Source: Streptomyces typhae
GTDB lineage: Bacteria > Actinomycetota > Actinomycetes > Streptomycetales > Streptomycetaceae
Assembly: GCF_009755605.1 (NCBI RefSeq)
Contig: NZ_WPNZ01000023.1
Span: forward strand, 62,001-126,000
Reading direction: 5' to 3'
DNA length: 64,000 bases
Shown: positions 37,201 through 44,242 of the stretch, piece after piece
Layout of the letters: each line of letters begins with the position of its first letter
How positions within the stretch are numbered: position 1 is the first letter of the stretch
Program-made: the position numbers and the translations under genes
Notes under the pieces: model-generated
What the model was told of the DNA's origin: nothing
Databases searched by the model: none
The model's input: only the letters and a program-made list of their open reading frames with translations

Positions 37201-39302
37201 GCCCGCCTGCGCCGCCCGGTCCCACCGGAACCGTCGCCGCCCGCGCTCTCCTCGGCCTCGCCGGAAACGGCACTGTCCAGGAAGGAGTCCACGGACGACC
37301 GCCGGGCCCGTCGGCGCCCGCCGCCGATGCTGCCGGTGTCCTGCGAGGGCACCGAGGTATCCGAACCAGGAGTCTCCGTGGAACCGGAAGGAGCCGAGAA
37401 ACCGGAAGAATCCGAGGAATCCGAGGAACCGGAAGGGCCAGAAGGACCAGAAGGGCCAGAGGAACCGGAAGGACCAGAGGAACCGGAAGAACCGGAAGAA
37501 CCGGAAGAACCGTGGCCGGACACACCAGGGAACACACCACGGGCCACACCGTCGGACCCATCACCGGACACATCACCCATAGGCACCTCAAGGACGAACG
37601 CGCTGCCGTTCGCGCCCGGTACCTCGTGTGTCTGGAGGACGCCTCCATGGGCCTCGACGATGCCCCGGACGACGGGCCCGTGCACCGGATCGCCCCCGGA
37701 GTACGGCCCGCGCACCTCGATGCGGACGACTTCGCCGCGCTGCGCGGCGGCCACGACCACGGTCGAGTCGACGTACGCGCCCGTTCCCGCGCCCGCCCCC
37801 GCTCCCGAGCGCGTGTTGCCGGTGGCGTCGATTCCGGCGACGTCGGCGATCAGATGGGCCAGCGCGGTGGCGAGGCGGTGCGGGTCGACCACGACCTCGA
37901 TCGGCGGTGCGTGCACGGCGAACTGGGCCCTGCCGGGGCCGATCAGTTCGACGGCACTGTCGACACCGGCGGCGACGACGGCGTCGAGCAGCACGGGTGT
38001 GCGCGAGAGTTGCTCGCCACCGGCTACGAGCCGCTGGTAGCCGAGGACGTTGTCGACGAGCGTCGTCATACGGGCGTAGCCGGCGGAGAGGTGGTGCAGC
38101 ACCTGGTTGGCCTCGGGCCAGAGCTGGCCCGCGTCGTCGGCGGCGAGGGCGGACAGCTCGCGGCGCAGCTCGTCGAGGGGTCCGCGCAGCGACCGGTCGA
38201 GGACGGCGACGAGCTGGCTGTGGCGCGCGGCAAGGGCCTCGTACCGCGTCTGCTCCCGCTCGGCGAGCTCCTCGTGGCGGTCCTTCTCGCGCTCGGCGAG
38301 CGCGGCGTACCGCTCCTGTTCGGCCGCGAGCTGCTCCTCGCGCAGTTCGGCGGCGGCGCGCAGTTCCTCCTCGCGCCGCTCGGCGGCGGCGCGCAACTCC
38401 TCCTCGTGCTGCTCGGTGGCGATCCGCAGTTCCTCGGCGTGCCGGGCGACGGCGGCCTCGTACTTCTCGGAGAGGCTGTCGTACGGCCGCCGGTCGGTGA
38501 AGGTCATCACGGCGCCGACGAGTTGGTCGCCGTCGCGCACGGGGGCCGTCGTCAGGTCGACGGAGACCTTCTCGCCGCTCTTGGACCACAGGACCTGTCC
38601 GCGTACGCGGTGCTTGCGCCCGGAGCGCAGGGTGTCGGCGAGCGGCGAGTCCTCGTACGGGAACGGCTCGCCGTCCGCGCGGGAGTGCAGGACGAGCGGG
38701 TGCAGCTCCTGGCCGCCGAGGTCGCTGGCGCGGAAGCCGAGTATCTGGGCGGCGGCGGGGTTGACGAGGACGACGCGGCCGTCGGTGTCGGTGCCGACGA
38801 CGCCCTCGGCGGCGGCGCGCAGGATCATCTCCGTCTGCCGCTGCGACCGGGCGAGTTCGGCCTCGGTGTTGAGGGTGCCCGACAGATCGCGTACGACGAT
38901 CATCAGCATCTCGTCGCCGCTGTAGCCGCCGTACCCGCCGTGGCTGCCGAACCGCTCGTCGTACGCCTGCCGGCTGTCCTCGAGGTTGGAGCTGGTGACC
39001 TCGACGGGGAACTCGCTGCCGTCCGTGCGCCGGGCGATCATCCGCTTCGGCTTGGTACGTCCCTGTTCGTCCGCCGTCACCGGGCGGCGCATGGAGCCCG
39101 GGATGAGCCGGGAGTCGAACTCCGGCAGCAGATCGAGCAGTCCGCGCCCCACGAGCGCGGTGCCGGGCGCCTCGAAGGCCTCGAGCGCGATGGCGTTCGC
39201 GTTCACGACCGTCCCGTTGGCGTTGACCAGCACCAGCGCGTCCGGGAGCGCGTCGAGTATGGCTGCGAGGCGAGCAGCGCCTCGGGATGGCCTGCTGCTC
39301 AC
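34254..39302 (-). CDS. Giant PAS-PAS-pseudokinase-disordered-REC hybrid sensor protein
   Basis: 1682 residues from GTG 39302 (GGGAGGAA eight bases upstream). Two PAS domains (about 8-80 and 150-265), a Glu/Arg-rich coiled coil (about 280-365), a HisKA-like helix pair, and a GHKL-like domain to about 565. About 850 residues of low-complexity sequence follow (Ser/Gly, then Ala/Gly/Val with QSGVPV repeats, then Gln/Pro/Thr with GTPAQ repeats). Two receiver-like domains close the C-terminus. The phosphoacceptor position reads LDRSLRGPL instead of SHELRTPL, so the His is absent, and the N-box Asn is not evident (HLIADVAG). The last receiver has EE for the acidic pair (LLIEEHEE) but keeps Asp in VVMDLL. 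Probably a signalling scaffold; nothing adjacent is an obvious partner. Confidence 0.9.
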   Translation of the reverse strand: MSSRPSRGAARLAAILDALPDALVLVNANGTVVNANAIALEAFEAPGTALVGRGLLDLLPEFDSRLIPGSMRRPVTADEQGRTKPKRMIARRTDGSEFPVEVTSSNLEDSRQAYDERFGSHGGYGGYSGDEMLMIVVRDLSGTLNTEAELARSQRQTEMILRAAAEGVVGTDTDGRVVLVNPAAAQILGFRASDLGGQELHPLVLHSRADGEPFPYEDSPLADTLRSGRKHRVRGQVLWSKSGEKVSVDLTTAPVRDGDQLVGAVMTFTDRRPYDSLSEKYEAAVARHAEELRIATEQHEEELRAAAERREEELRAAAELREEQLAAEQERYAALAEREKDRHEELAEREQTRYEALAARHSQLVAVLDRSLRGPLDELRRELSALAADDAGQLWPEANQVLHHLSAGYARMTTLVDNVLGYQRLVAGGEQLSRTPVLLDAVVAAGVDSAVELIGPGRAQFAVHAPPIEVVVDPHRLATALAHLIADVAGIDATGNTRSGAGAGAGTGAYVDSTVVVAAAQRGEVVRIEVRGPYSGGDPVHGPVVRGIVEAHGGVLQTHEVPGANGSAFVLEVPMGDVSGDGSDGVARGVFPGVSGHGSSGSSGSSGSSGPSGSSGPSGPSGPSGSSDSSDSSGFSAPSGSTETPGSDTSVPSQDTGSIGGGRRRARRSSVDSFLDSAVSGEAEESAGGDGSGGTGRRRRALGAAGPGSGAAPGDMSDGASGGASGGTGRRRGRPSPAEGAVKTAAEHAAGAAALGETVPPQGVPTQGGPPHGGPHGGPASAEIAVATGRRARRGGEQQALALPSGTGQPASGPEAEGPEVGGEAPRPGGRRARRALAAARERAAAEEATSGRVFALPPAEADREAGSGAAGMAEQVGVAQVGAGHGAAAQAGAGHGTPVQAGAAQVGASVNVPAGVQAGLQARTRGGVPSQGGAPAQSGVSVQSGVPTHSGVPVQSGVPVQSGMPVQSGAPEDAAQAQEGMAAAAHGVPAAGARGARVAGARRGAASGAQGGVPVGAPARASGVAPGAAPGAVAPSGQDTPGQRAPEPHTPEQRAPETHAPGQRALGQNAPGQHTAALHDPTEDHTPVEPHPAQAAPMPYGPAAPYAQGVPHGPVAAPGTPAQGTPAQGTPVGTPAQGTPAQGTPPQGTPAPGPQQQNPTGRRRARQAQAADTAVPNASTPAQGMPVQNQQVQGTSPSGTPAGGTPAGGTPAQGTPAPPPGAALPPERDPRARAAQPLPAEAAPVDPNSTQGRAISVRTLGQGVPFGRQANAAQPGHPRQAGTTPQAKAQPQPQGAQPSPHAQPLPQPQPQGAQPDQGHTPAQPSAGGSGRRRRLSTPPEPAADERQAKANSHPQAQPQTQTQAQAQPQQAARQPAAQQPAPQQSRVQPQPRLSPTTEGTGRAYAIGAPDEDADEGPELLDGPGGAVEVSNRPQPQPMDDELPPEPLDNPRRLLVWPAPDVTTQQALSDRGYRPVIVHSREEVDAQIAAFPAALFVDPLTGPITRTALQSLRQAAVAAEVPVLVTAGLGQASREAAYGADPAVLLKALAPRDSEQHPPRVLLIEEHEEIALALTATLERRGMQVARAESDADAVTLAAQMRPNLVVMDLLQVRRRRAGIIDWLRANGQLNRTPLVVYTAAVDETDLPKLAAGETVLFLAERSTSGEVQSRIVDLLAKIGTN

Positions 39303-39616
39303 GACGACGCTTCCTCCCTGATTACTGCACCTTGCCGACCGACCGGGCCATCTTGCCTCGCGGCCCGTGACGTGTCACGGGAGGGAGTCTACGGGGAGTG
39401 GTTGTGGGCGCGACGCCGGATGAGAGGGAGGTCGCACGCAGAAGCTGTGAGGCTTCCGTAGTTCCTGGTCAGCTCCTGGTCAGTTCCTGGCCACAGAAGG
39501 ACCAAGTGGCGTCCTTCACAAGAAGGGCGTGCCGGACCCACAACCTCCGTTTCCGACCCGCCAGCTGTTCTCGGGCACGATGTACGGGTTCCCGGCCCGT
39601 ACGGTCTGCCGCCGGC
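39303..39616. other. Region between the hybrid sensor and inhibitor genes
   Basis: 314 bp. It includes the sensor's RBS/promoter side, three 11-bp repeats TTCCTGGTCAG/CTCCTGGTCAG around 39459-39490, and GTACGGG-TTCCCGG-CCCGTAC (39582-39602), a likely terminator for the inhibitor gene. No convincing gene. Confidence 0.5.
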
Positions 39617-40114
39617 TCAGGCGCCGTCCGCCGCGGGCAGCACCGGCACGAGGCTGTTCCACCGGGAGATCTCGCACCCGTCGGCGCGGGAGAAGACGGC
39701 GTCGATGTGGCGCCCCTGCCACTGGCCCCGGACGCGGGCGGTCTGCGGGCCGCCGTACTGCTGGGTGCACATGGTGCCGCGCGGGACCGGCTTGAACGGG
39801 TTGAGGCCGTCGGCCGCGAGCTGGTCGAGCCGGGCGCACGCGGCACCGGGTGAGGCGTGCGAGCCCCCGTTGGGGGCGCACTCCAGGGTGTACGTGCCGT
39901 CGGCGGCGCCTTCGGTCCCGTCCACGGTGATGGTCAGCCGGTGCCGACCGTGCTCACCGAACCAGCCGCTCCCCGTGACACCCGTCTTCTTCTCCAGGAC
40001 GTTCTCCAGGGCGCCCGCCACCGGGGACGCCTGTGCGGTGGCGGGGCCCGCGGCGAGGGCGGCGAGGGTCGCGGCGGCGGTGAGGAAGAGGCGGCGTGAC
40101 GTGAGGTGCTGCAC
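39617..40114 (-). CDS. Subtilisin inhibitor-like (SSI family) secreted protein
   Basis: 165 residues with a signal peptide containing TSRRLFLTAAATLAALAAG, cleavage near AQA-SPV. The SSI fold is recognised from LTITVDGTEGAADGTYTLEC, the Cys pairs (LEC/AAC and MCT/DGCE), VRGQWQGRHIDAVFSR and the C-terminal WNSLVPVLP. In classic SSI the reactive loop is MCPMVYDP; here it is MCTQQYGGP, so by alignment P1 would be Gln, unlike the Met/Lys/Arg usual for inhibitors of subtilisin or trypsin. Known role: extracellular inhibition of serine proteases and, in some species, transglutaminase substrate. The TSRRLF twin-arginine could mean Tat export. Confidence 0.9.
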   Translation of the reverse strand: MQHLTSRRLFLTAAATLAALAAGPATAQASPVAGALENVLEKKTGVTGSGWFGEHGRHRLTITVDGTEGAADGTYTLECAPNGGSHASPGAACARLDQLAADGLNPFKPVPRGTMCTQQYGGPQTARVRGQWQGRHIDAVFSRADGCEISRWNSLVPVLPAADGA

Positions 40115-40357
40115 GGGGGCTCCCCTGGGGACGCGGTGGCGGCGAGGCGCGGCACGGCCAGGCCGTCGGCGCCGGAGCCGTATCGGTCTCCGGCGCCCAC
40201 CACCTATAACGCCGTCGGCCCCGACGCGTTGCGCCCTCGTTTTTGGCTTTGCCCTGCGGGCCGCACGACTAGTACCGTGGAGCCGCGATTGGTGACGCGC
40301 CCCCTGGCTGTGTCATCATCTGCACGCACCCCCGCGCTCGCGCGGATGTGCAGGTTG

Positions 40358-40448
40358 GGAGGCGTCGCCTAGTCCGGTCTATGGCGCCGCACTGCTAATG
40401 CGGTTTGGGTCTTAAAGCCCATCGAGGGTTCAAATCCCTCCGCCTCCG
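40358..40448 (+). tRNA. tRNA-Ser (anticodon GCT)
   Basis: 91 nt; acceptor GGAGGCG/CGCCTCC, discriminator G, anticodon stem CCGCA/TGCGG with loop CTGCTAA (anticodon 40394-40396), long variable arm, T-arm GAGGGTTCAAATCCCTC. Confidence 0.97.
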
Positions 40449-40457
40449 CACCACGAT

Positions 40458-40489
40458 CCGAAGCCCCGGTCATCCGACCGGGGCTTCGG
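40458..40489 (+). terminator. Terminator after tRNA-Ser(GCT)
   Basis: Perfect 14-bp arms CCGAAGCCCCGGTC and GACCGGGGCTTCGG around ATCC, 9 bp after the tRNA. Confidence 0.88.
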
Positions 40490-40656
40490 CCGTATCCGCC
40501 CCCGCCGGCTCGCCGCCGTCAGCCTCGCCCTCCCCATGGGGCCAGCCTCATGGGTCCAGCCCTGGCGGCGCGCTCGCGGCCCCGAAGGTCCCGTAGGTGG
40601 CGTGGAGTCACCCTGACGAGCGTTTGCCCAGGTCAGAGGGGTTGAGGGAATCGGAT

Positions 40657-40685
40657 TTCGCCTCACGGCGCAGGTCATGTAATGT
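40657..40685 (+). promoter_or_regulatory. Promoter of tRNA-Arg
   Basis: -35 TTCGCC (40657-40662), 17-bp spacer, -10 TAATGT (40680-40685); transcription would start near 40692, leaving a leader of about 59 nt. The remaining 40490-40750 sequence shows no gene. Confidence 0.5.
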
Positions 40686-40750
40686 TGTTCTCGCAACGCC
40701 GACCGGGGCAGAAAAGCCCGGGAGGAAGAGCAACACAACAGAAAAACCAA

Positions 40751-40823
40751 GCACTCGTAGCTTAACGGATAGAGCATCTGACTACGGATCAGAAGGTTGC
40801 AGGTTCGAATCCTGCCGAGTGCA
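40751..40823 (+). tRNA. tRNA-Arg (anticodon ACG)
   Basis: 73 nt; acceptor GCACTCG/CGAGTGC, discriminator A, anticodon stem TCTGA/TCAGA with loop CTACGGA (anticodon 40784-40786), T-arm GCAGGTTCGAATCCTGC. It borders the accessory block to its right and is a class of tRNA often used for integration, but no duplicated 3' end was found downstream. Confidence 0.97.
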
Positions 40824-40830
40824 CATATAA

Positions 40831-40864
40831 GCAAGAGGCCCCGGAGAGATCCGGGGCCTCTTGC
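40831..40864 (+). terminator. Terminator after tRNA-Arg
   Basis: Perfect arms GCAAGAGGCCCCGG and CCGGGGCCTCTTGC around AGAGAT. It may also serve the GNAT gene arriving from the other side. Confidence 0.9.
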
Positions 40865-40914
40865 GTTTCCCGGGTGTACAGCAGCGGCGTACCGCAACGC
40901 CCGTCCGACGGACG

Positions 40915-41799
40915 TCATGCGCTCATGGTGTGGATGAAGCCGAGGGAGGCGAGTCCTTCGGATCGGCACAGCCTGTCGGAAGCGCCGCCCACCTCTGTCT
41001 GGAGGAGCTGGTAGAAGGCGCCGTGGGTCTGGCCCCAGTACATTGCGGCCCGCCACAGGACGCGGCCCAGGCCTTTTCCCCGGGCCTCGGGCAGGACGGC
41101 GAAGTACTGGGGCAGAAGCTGCGGGCGCCCGAGCGCGTCGGGGCGTACTTCCATGGGGCCGATCGCGCCCACGATGCGGTTCTCGACGGCGGCGGTGAGA
41201 ACCGGGCCGCACCTGCCGACCCGCATCTGGGTGTGGAGGAAGACCAAGCCGTCGGCGGACATGGCCGCGGCGAACGGGGCGAAGGTTCCTTGTACGGCGG
41301 CGGGCCAGCCGGTGACGGGGCGGACTGGGCCGCCGGGGTCGGGGCAGGGGCGGGCCGTGAAGTCCTTCAGCTGAATGCGGGTGCCGTGTGGGGAGCGGGT
41401 CCCGGGTCCGAGCGGGCGCACGACACGGGCGCTGGCCGCGTCGTGTACGGCGGCGAGCTTCGCGGCCAGTTCGACCGCTTCATCCAAGGCGCTGCCGTGG
41501 AACCCATAGGCGAAGACCTTGACGGTGCCGCGTCCTCGCCGGCTCAGCGTGGGGATGAGGGTGCGGTCAGGCTGGTGCACCACGTCGTCGAGGAGAACCT
41601 TCTCGTCCTTCTTGTCCTTCTCGTCGCCCCAGCGCCGGTCCTTGTCGTAGGGCAGGAAGTCCCCGGTGGCTGCCGCTCGCAGGATGTCCCCGAAAATGTC
41701 GACGGTCAGGGCGTCAGGATGAACGGGTCCGAGAGTCGGCACGATCGGCGCGGCCAGCACGGGCCGGAGCCAGTCCCAACGGAAGAGCATGACTGGCAC
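40915..41799 (-). CDS. GNAT-family acetyltransferase-like protein in the radical SAM locus
   Basis: 294 residues; ATG 41790 is a close alternative start. The C-terminal half has a GNAT core: LLPQYFAVLPEARGKGLGRV gives motif A (the R/Q-x-x-G-x-G acetyl-CoA loop), followed by RAAMYWGQTHGAFYQLL. The first 150 residues are not recognisable; they contain a charged stretch (RRWGDEKDKKDEK). It lies 78 bp behind the 54-residue peptide gene on the same strand, so it could acetylate the modified peptide or confer self-protection (inference). Confidence 0.75.
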   Translation of the reverse strand: MPVMLFRWDWLRPVLAAPIVPTLGPVHPDALTVDIFGDILRAAATGDFLPYDKDRRWGDEKDKKDEKVLLDDVVHQPDRTLIPTLSRRGRGTVKVFAYGFHGSALDEAVELAAKLAAVHDAASARVVRPLGPGTRSPHGTRIQLKDFTARPCPDPGGPVRPVTGWPAAVQGTFAPFAAAMSADGLVFLHTQMRVGRCGPVLTAAVENRIVGAIGPMEVRPDALGRPQLLPQYFAVLPEARGKGLGRVLWRAAMYWGQTHGAFYQLLQTEVGGASDRLCRSEGLASLGFIHTMSA

Positions 41800-41877
41800 C
41801 CTAAGGGGCGGCCGATCAGGGCTCGGGCCCCGACGCGAACGTGCCAGGGCCCAAACGCCACCGCCCGGATCGATCGG

Positions 41878-42042
41878 TCAGTGCGGGTTGTCGTCTCCGG
41901 CGTCGCAGGAGCACTCCGCGCTCTCCACGACATCGTCCAGGTCCGGGACGACGGTCACCGAGAGGGCGGCTACGGGCGGTGCCGCGCGGCGCGCCGAGGC
42001 CGGCGGGCCGGGCAGAAGGGTCACCAGTACGGGCGGGGTCAT
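41878..42042 (-). CDS. 54-residue peptide, candidate RiPP precursor
   Basis: ATG 42042 overlaps the radical SAM stop (ATGA), so translation is coupled. The peptide begins MTPPVLVTLLPGPPASARRA and ends VVESAECSCDAGDDNPH. It has an Ala/Val/Pro-rich leader-like half, an acidic middle (VVPDLDDVVESAE) and two Cys in a CSC motif 11 and 9 residues from the end. Small size, position directly behind a SPASM-type radical SAM enzyme and Cys near the C-terminus are what one expects of a RiPP precursor. I do not recognise the family, so an accessory or regulatory peptide remains possible. Confidence 0.6.
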   Translation of the reverse strand: MTPPVLVTLLPGPPASARRAAPPVAALSVTVVPDLDDVVESAECSCDAGDDNPH

Positions 42043-43163
42043 GAGGCGTTCTCCTTGTCTCCGTGTTGGCAGTAGTTGTGCAGCGGCGCCTTCGCTTCCT
42101 GATAGTGCTTGGCCAGGGGGCGGCAGACCCGGCAGGTACCGGACAGGGCGCAGCCCTCGCACCCGCCGGTGCGAAGCATCAGGCGGTCGGCGATGGCGCC
42201 GAGCCGGATGAGGCCATCGACGCCTTCGGCCATCAGGTCGATCTGGTCGTCCCGGCCGACCTTGCAGATCGAGACCTTGGCGTGCGGGTCGGCGTGGAAG
42301 AAGGTGTGGCCCGCGTTGCAGCCGGCGAATGGTTTGCGCTGCCGCAGGTGGGCGGTGGACTGGGCGAGCAGCGGTTCGCCGCCGCCGTAGATTGTGGGCG
42401 TCATGTTCGTGTACGCGTGGTTCTCGACATTCCAGCCCTCGGCAAGGGCGGTCATCTCGTCGGCCTCGGAGGCGTTGTCCTCGGTCACCACGACGTTGAT
42501 CCGCAGAGGCAGGCCTGCCTCACGTGCGGCATCCATGCCGCGCCGGAACGCCTTCCAAGCTCCGCGGCGCTGGGTGAGCGTGTCGAAGGACTCCTCGCTC
42601 GCCCCGTACATGCTGATGACCAGTCGGTAGGGCGGGCAGTCGCGGAAGAGCTTGAGGAGGTCCGGCCGCCAGAGCAGGGAGCCGTTGGTGGAGATGGTGA
42701 GCATCATCCCGGCCTGCCAGGCGTACCGGTAGGCGCCCTGGAAGTGCGGGTCCATGGTGGGTTCGCCGCCGGTGATCTGGAGCCAGAGGACACCGGCCTC
42801 GCGCATGATGTCAAGGAGCCGTACCTTTTCCTCCCAGCTGAGCCCGGAGAAGGGCCGCTCGCCGAGGTAGCAGTGCTTGCAGCCGAAGTTGCAGCCAAGG
42901 TTGATCTCCCAGGAGGCACGGCAGTAGCCGTACGGGGACGGCTCACGCACCAACACCGTGCCCTGTACGGGTTGGCCCTTCAGGTCCATGCCCCACGCAT
43001 CGGCGGCCGCCTGCACCGCCCAGGCCGGCAGAGCCTCGCCGTCGGCGTAAGCCTGCCGGATGCCCTCATAGCGGTCGGCGGGGATGCGAGCCCCAGATCT
43101 CGCGCCCGGCCTGAGAAGCAGGTGCCCGTCGAGGAACGGAGACGCGATCAGCGTGTGGGCCAT
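42039..43163 (-). CDS. Radical SAM/SPASM-type peptide-modifying enzyme candidate
   Basis: 374 residues from ATG 43163, with GGAAGGAA eight bases upstream. The radical SAM cluster motif CNFGCKHC uses Cys91, Cys95 and Cys98; the GGEP SAM motif follows (LQITGGEPTMDP). The C-terminus has Cys335, 338, 344, 347 and 365 (CEGCALSGTCRVC and NYC), a SPASM-like set for auxiliary Fe-S clusters. The first 80 residues (GHLLLRPGARSGARIPADRY...) precede the barrel and might be a peptide-recognition domain, which is unproven. SPASM enzymes typically modify peptides or proteins; the coupled 54-residue peptide is the likely partner (inference). Confidence 0.9.
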   Translation of the reverse strand: MAHTLIASPFLDGHLLLRPGARSGARIPADRYEGIRQAYADGEALPAWAVQAAADAWGMDLKGQPVQGTVLVREPSPYGYCRASWEINLGCNFGCKHCYLGERPFSGLSWEEKVRLLDIMREAGVLWLQITGGEPTMDPHFQGAYRYAWQAGMMLTISTNGSLLWRPDLLKLFRDCPPYRLVISMYGASEESFDTLTQRRGAWKAFRRGMDAAREAGLPLRINVVVTEDNASEADEMTALAEGWNVENHAYTNMTPTIYGGGEPLLAQSTAHLRQRKPFAGCNAGHTFFHADPHAKVSICKVGRDDQIDLMAEGVDGLIRLGAIADRLMLRTGGCEGCALSGTCRVCRPLAKHYQEAKAPLHNYCQHGDKENAS

Positions 43164-43181
43164 CAGAGGCCTTCCTTCCAG

Positions 43182-43375
43182 TCATGGAACGTGACGGCAT
43201 GCGTGTACTCCGAGACCGATGCAGCAGTTGATCTCGCCGAGGCCGCCGCAGGTGCCGCAGGACTTGCCGGACGAGTTGGTGCCGCTGCCGCCGCAGCTCT
43301 GCAGCTCTCGTTGCGAGGTGTGCGAGGGCGGGTACGCTCGCCGGGCCAGGGATCGGGGCGTGCGACGAGGAGCAT
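43182..43375 (-). pseudogene. Probable frameshifted small Cys-rich ORF upstream of the radical SAM gene
   Basis: From ATG 43375 the first 20 or so codons (MLLVARPDPWPGERTRPRTP) show G/C third positions, but after that the bias moves to another frame. That frame encodes ELQSCGGSGTNSSGKSCGTC followed by GGLGEINCCIGLG and stops at 43182, 16 bp before the radical SAM ATG. The CGTCGGLG pattern looks like half of a DnaJ-type CxxCxGxG zinc motif. The second frame has no ATG, GTG or TTG of its own nearby. Either one base was lost or gained, or the region is read by frameshifting. The original frame, if used, ends in a TGATG overlap with the enzyme gene. Confidence 0.4.
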
Positions 43376-43395
43376 GCTGCTGCGCGGACTCGTGA

Positions 43396-43866
43396 TCAGC
43401 CGGTGCGCGTGATCTCCGCCAGGGTGTCTTCCCATGTGTGCCGCTCGGCGTGGTCGACGAACAGGCAGCAGCCCTCACCGTCGGGACTTGGGGCGACCGC
43501 CGGACAGTCCGGCAGCACGACCAGGTCCACGTCGGTCTTCTCCTGCCAGCGGAGCCACAGCGCGGTCCCGTACTCGCCGAGATCGTCGAGAAGGCCGTAG
43601 TGCGCTCCGCCGTGCGCGGACAACTGGCACCGCACGGCACTGTCCACGATCTGCGCGGCCAACCTCGCCCGTGCTTCCCGCGCCAGGTGTAGGGGCACCC
43701 GGCGCCAGTGTGTGCACCGCATCACGACAGCACCCACAGAGCCGACGGCGGATCGCTCCGTGCACCGTTGGCACGCGCACGGTGGGAAGCCGCCGGGGCC
43801 GGCCGAGAGCACAGGGTCGGTACCCACGTGCATCTCGCTGGCCGGCACATGTTTGGCCCCAGTCAC
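43396..43866 (-). CDS. Hypothetical protein in the radical SAM operon
   Basis: 156 residues; starts with a 4-bp overlap on the preceding 73-residue gene. Contains a CxC-x2-C cluster early (PPCACQRC) and more Cys later (MRCTH, VRCQL, PDCPA, GCCLF); a hydrophobic, acidic C-terminal half ends HTWEDTLAEITRTG. I do not recognise a domain. Its position suggests it belongs to the radical SAM operon, although a 232-bp stretch with the broken ORF separates it from the enzyme gene. Confidence 0.7.
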   Translation of the reverse strand: MTGAKHVPASEMHVGTDPVLSAGPGGFPPCACQRCTERSAVGSVGAVVMRCTHWRRVPLHLAREARARLAAQIVDSAVRCQLSAHGGAHYGLLDDLGEYGTALWLRWQEKTDVDLVVLPDCPAVAPSPDGEGCCLFVDHAERHTWEDTLAEITRTG

Positions 43867-44084
43867 GCGAGATCCGCTGTGTCATCCGTAGATACCGTGG
43901 CCCGCAGTGTTTCGATTCGGGTGGGTTGGCGGAGTACCTCAGGTGGGACATCCCACTCCATGCCGCCCCATGGCGGGCGGAGTTGCACGTACCGACCCTC
44001 ACTGCCCATCACGATGCCCGGCTTGTCGGTACGCTCATCCACCGCGACGGTGCCGGCGGTCCGTAAGGCCGCGTTGCCGATCAC
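43863..44084 (-). CDS. Small conserved Streptomyces-type protein
   Basis: 73 residues with phrases such as TVAVDERTDKPGIVMGSEGR and VQLRPPWGGMEWDVPPE, which I recall from small proteins common in Streptomyces accessory regions beside XRE/PLD regulators. Likely a compact beta-rich fold. Function unknown. It overlaps the next gene by 4 bp and its promoter lies in the 206-bp gap shared with the divergent regulator. Confidence 0.7.
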   Translation of the reverse strand: MIGNAALRTAGTVAVDERTDKPGIVMGSEGRYVQLRPPWGGMEWDVPPEVLRQPTRIETLRATVSTDDTADLA

Positions 44085-44228
44085 TTCTGCCTCCTGCTCG
44101 CCGACGGAACGAACGGACTTCGAACCGGTGTTGCCGCATCACTCGGCAAGCAGCCGGACCCGTCCGTGCTCATGCGGAGAAGCATCAGCTCAACGAACAG
44201 GACCCAGGAACCACCGCCAAATCCCACT

Positions 44229-44242
44229 TCGGGACGTCCCGA
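44229..44242. promoter_or_regulatory. Palindromic operator candidate for the XRE-PLD regulator
   Basis: TCGGGACGTCCCGA is a perfect 14-bp palindrome 49 bp before the regulator ATG. The core CGTCCC recurs at 44254 and 44267, giving three same-direction copies. Probably the binding site of the neighbouring regulator. Confidence 0.6.

Noticed and set aside
34602-39461. A 1619-codon open frame on the plus strand opposite the hybrid sensor gene
   Set aside because: It is the antisense of a real gene whose repeats and GC bias keep stops away; its composition (Arg/Gly/His-rich) and third-position pattern are not those of a gene.
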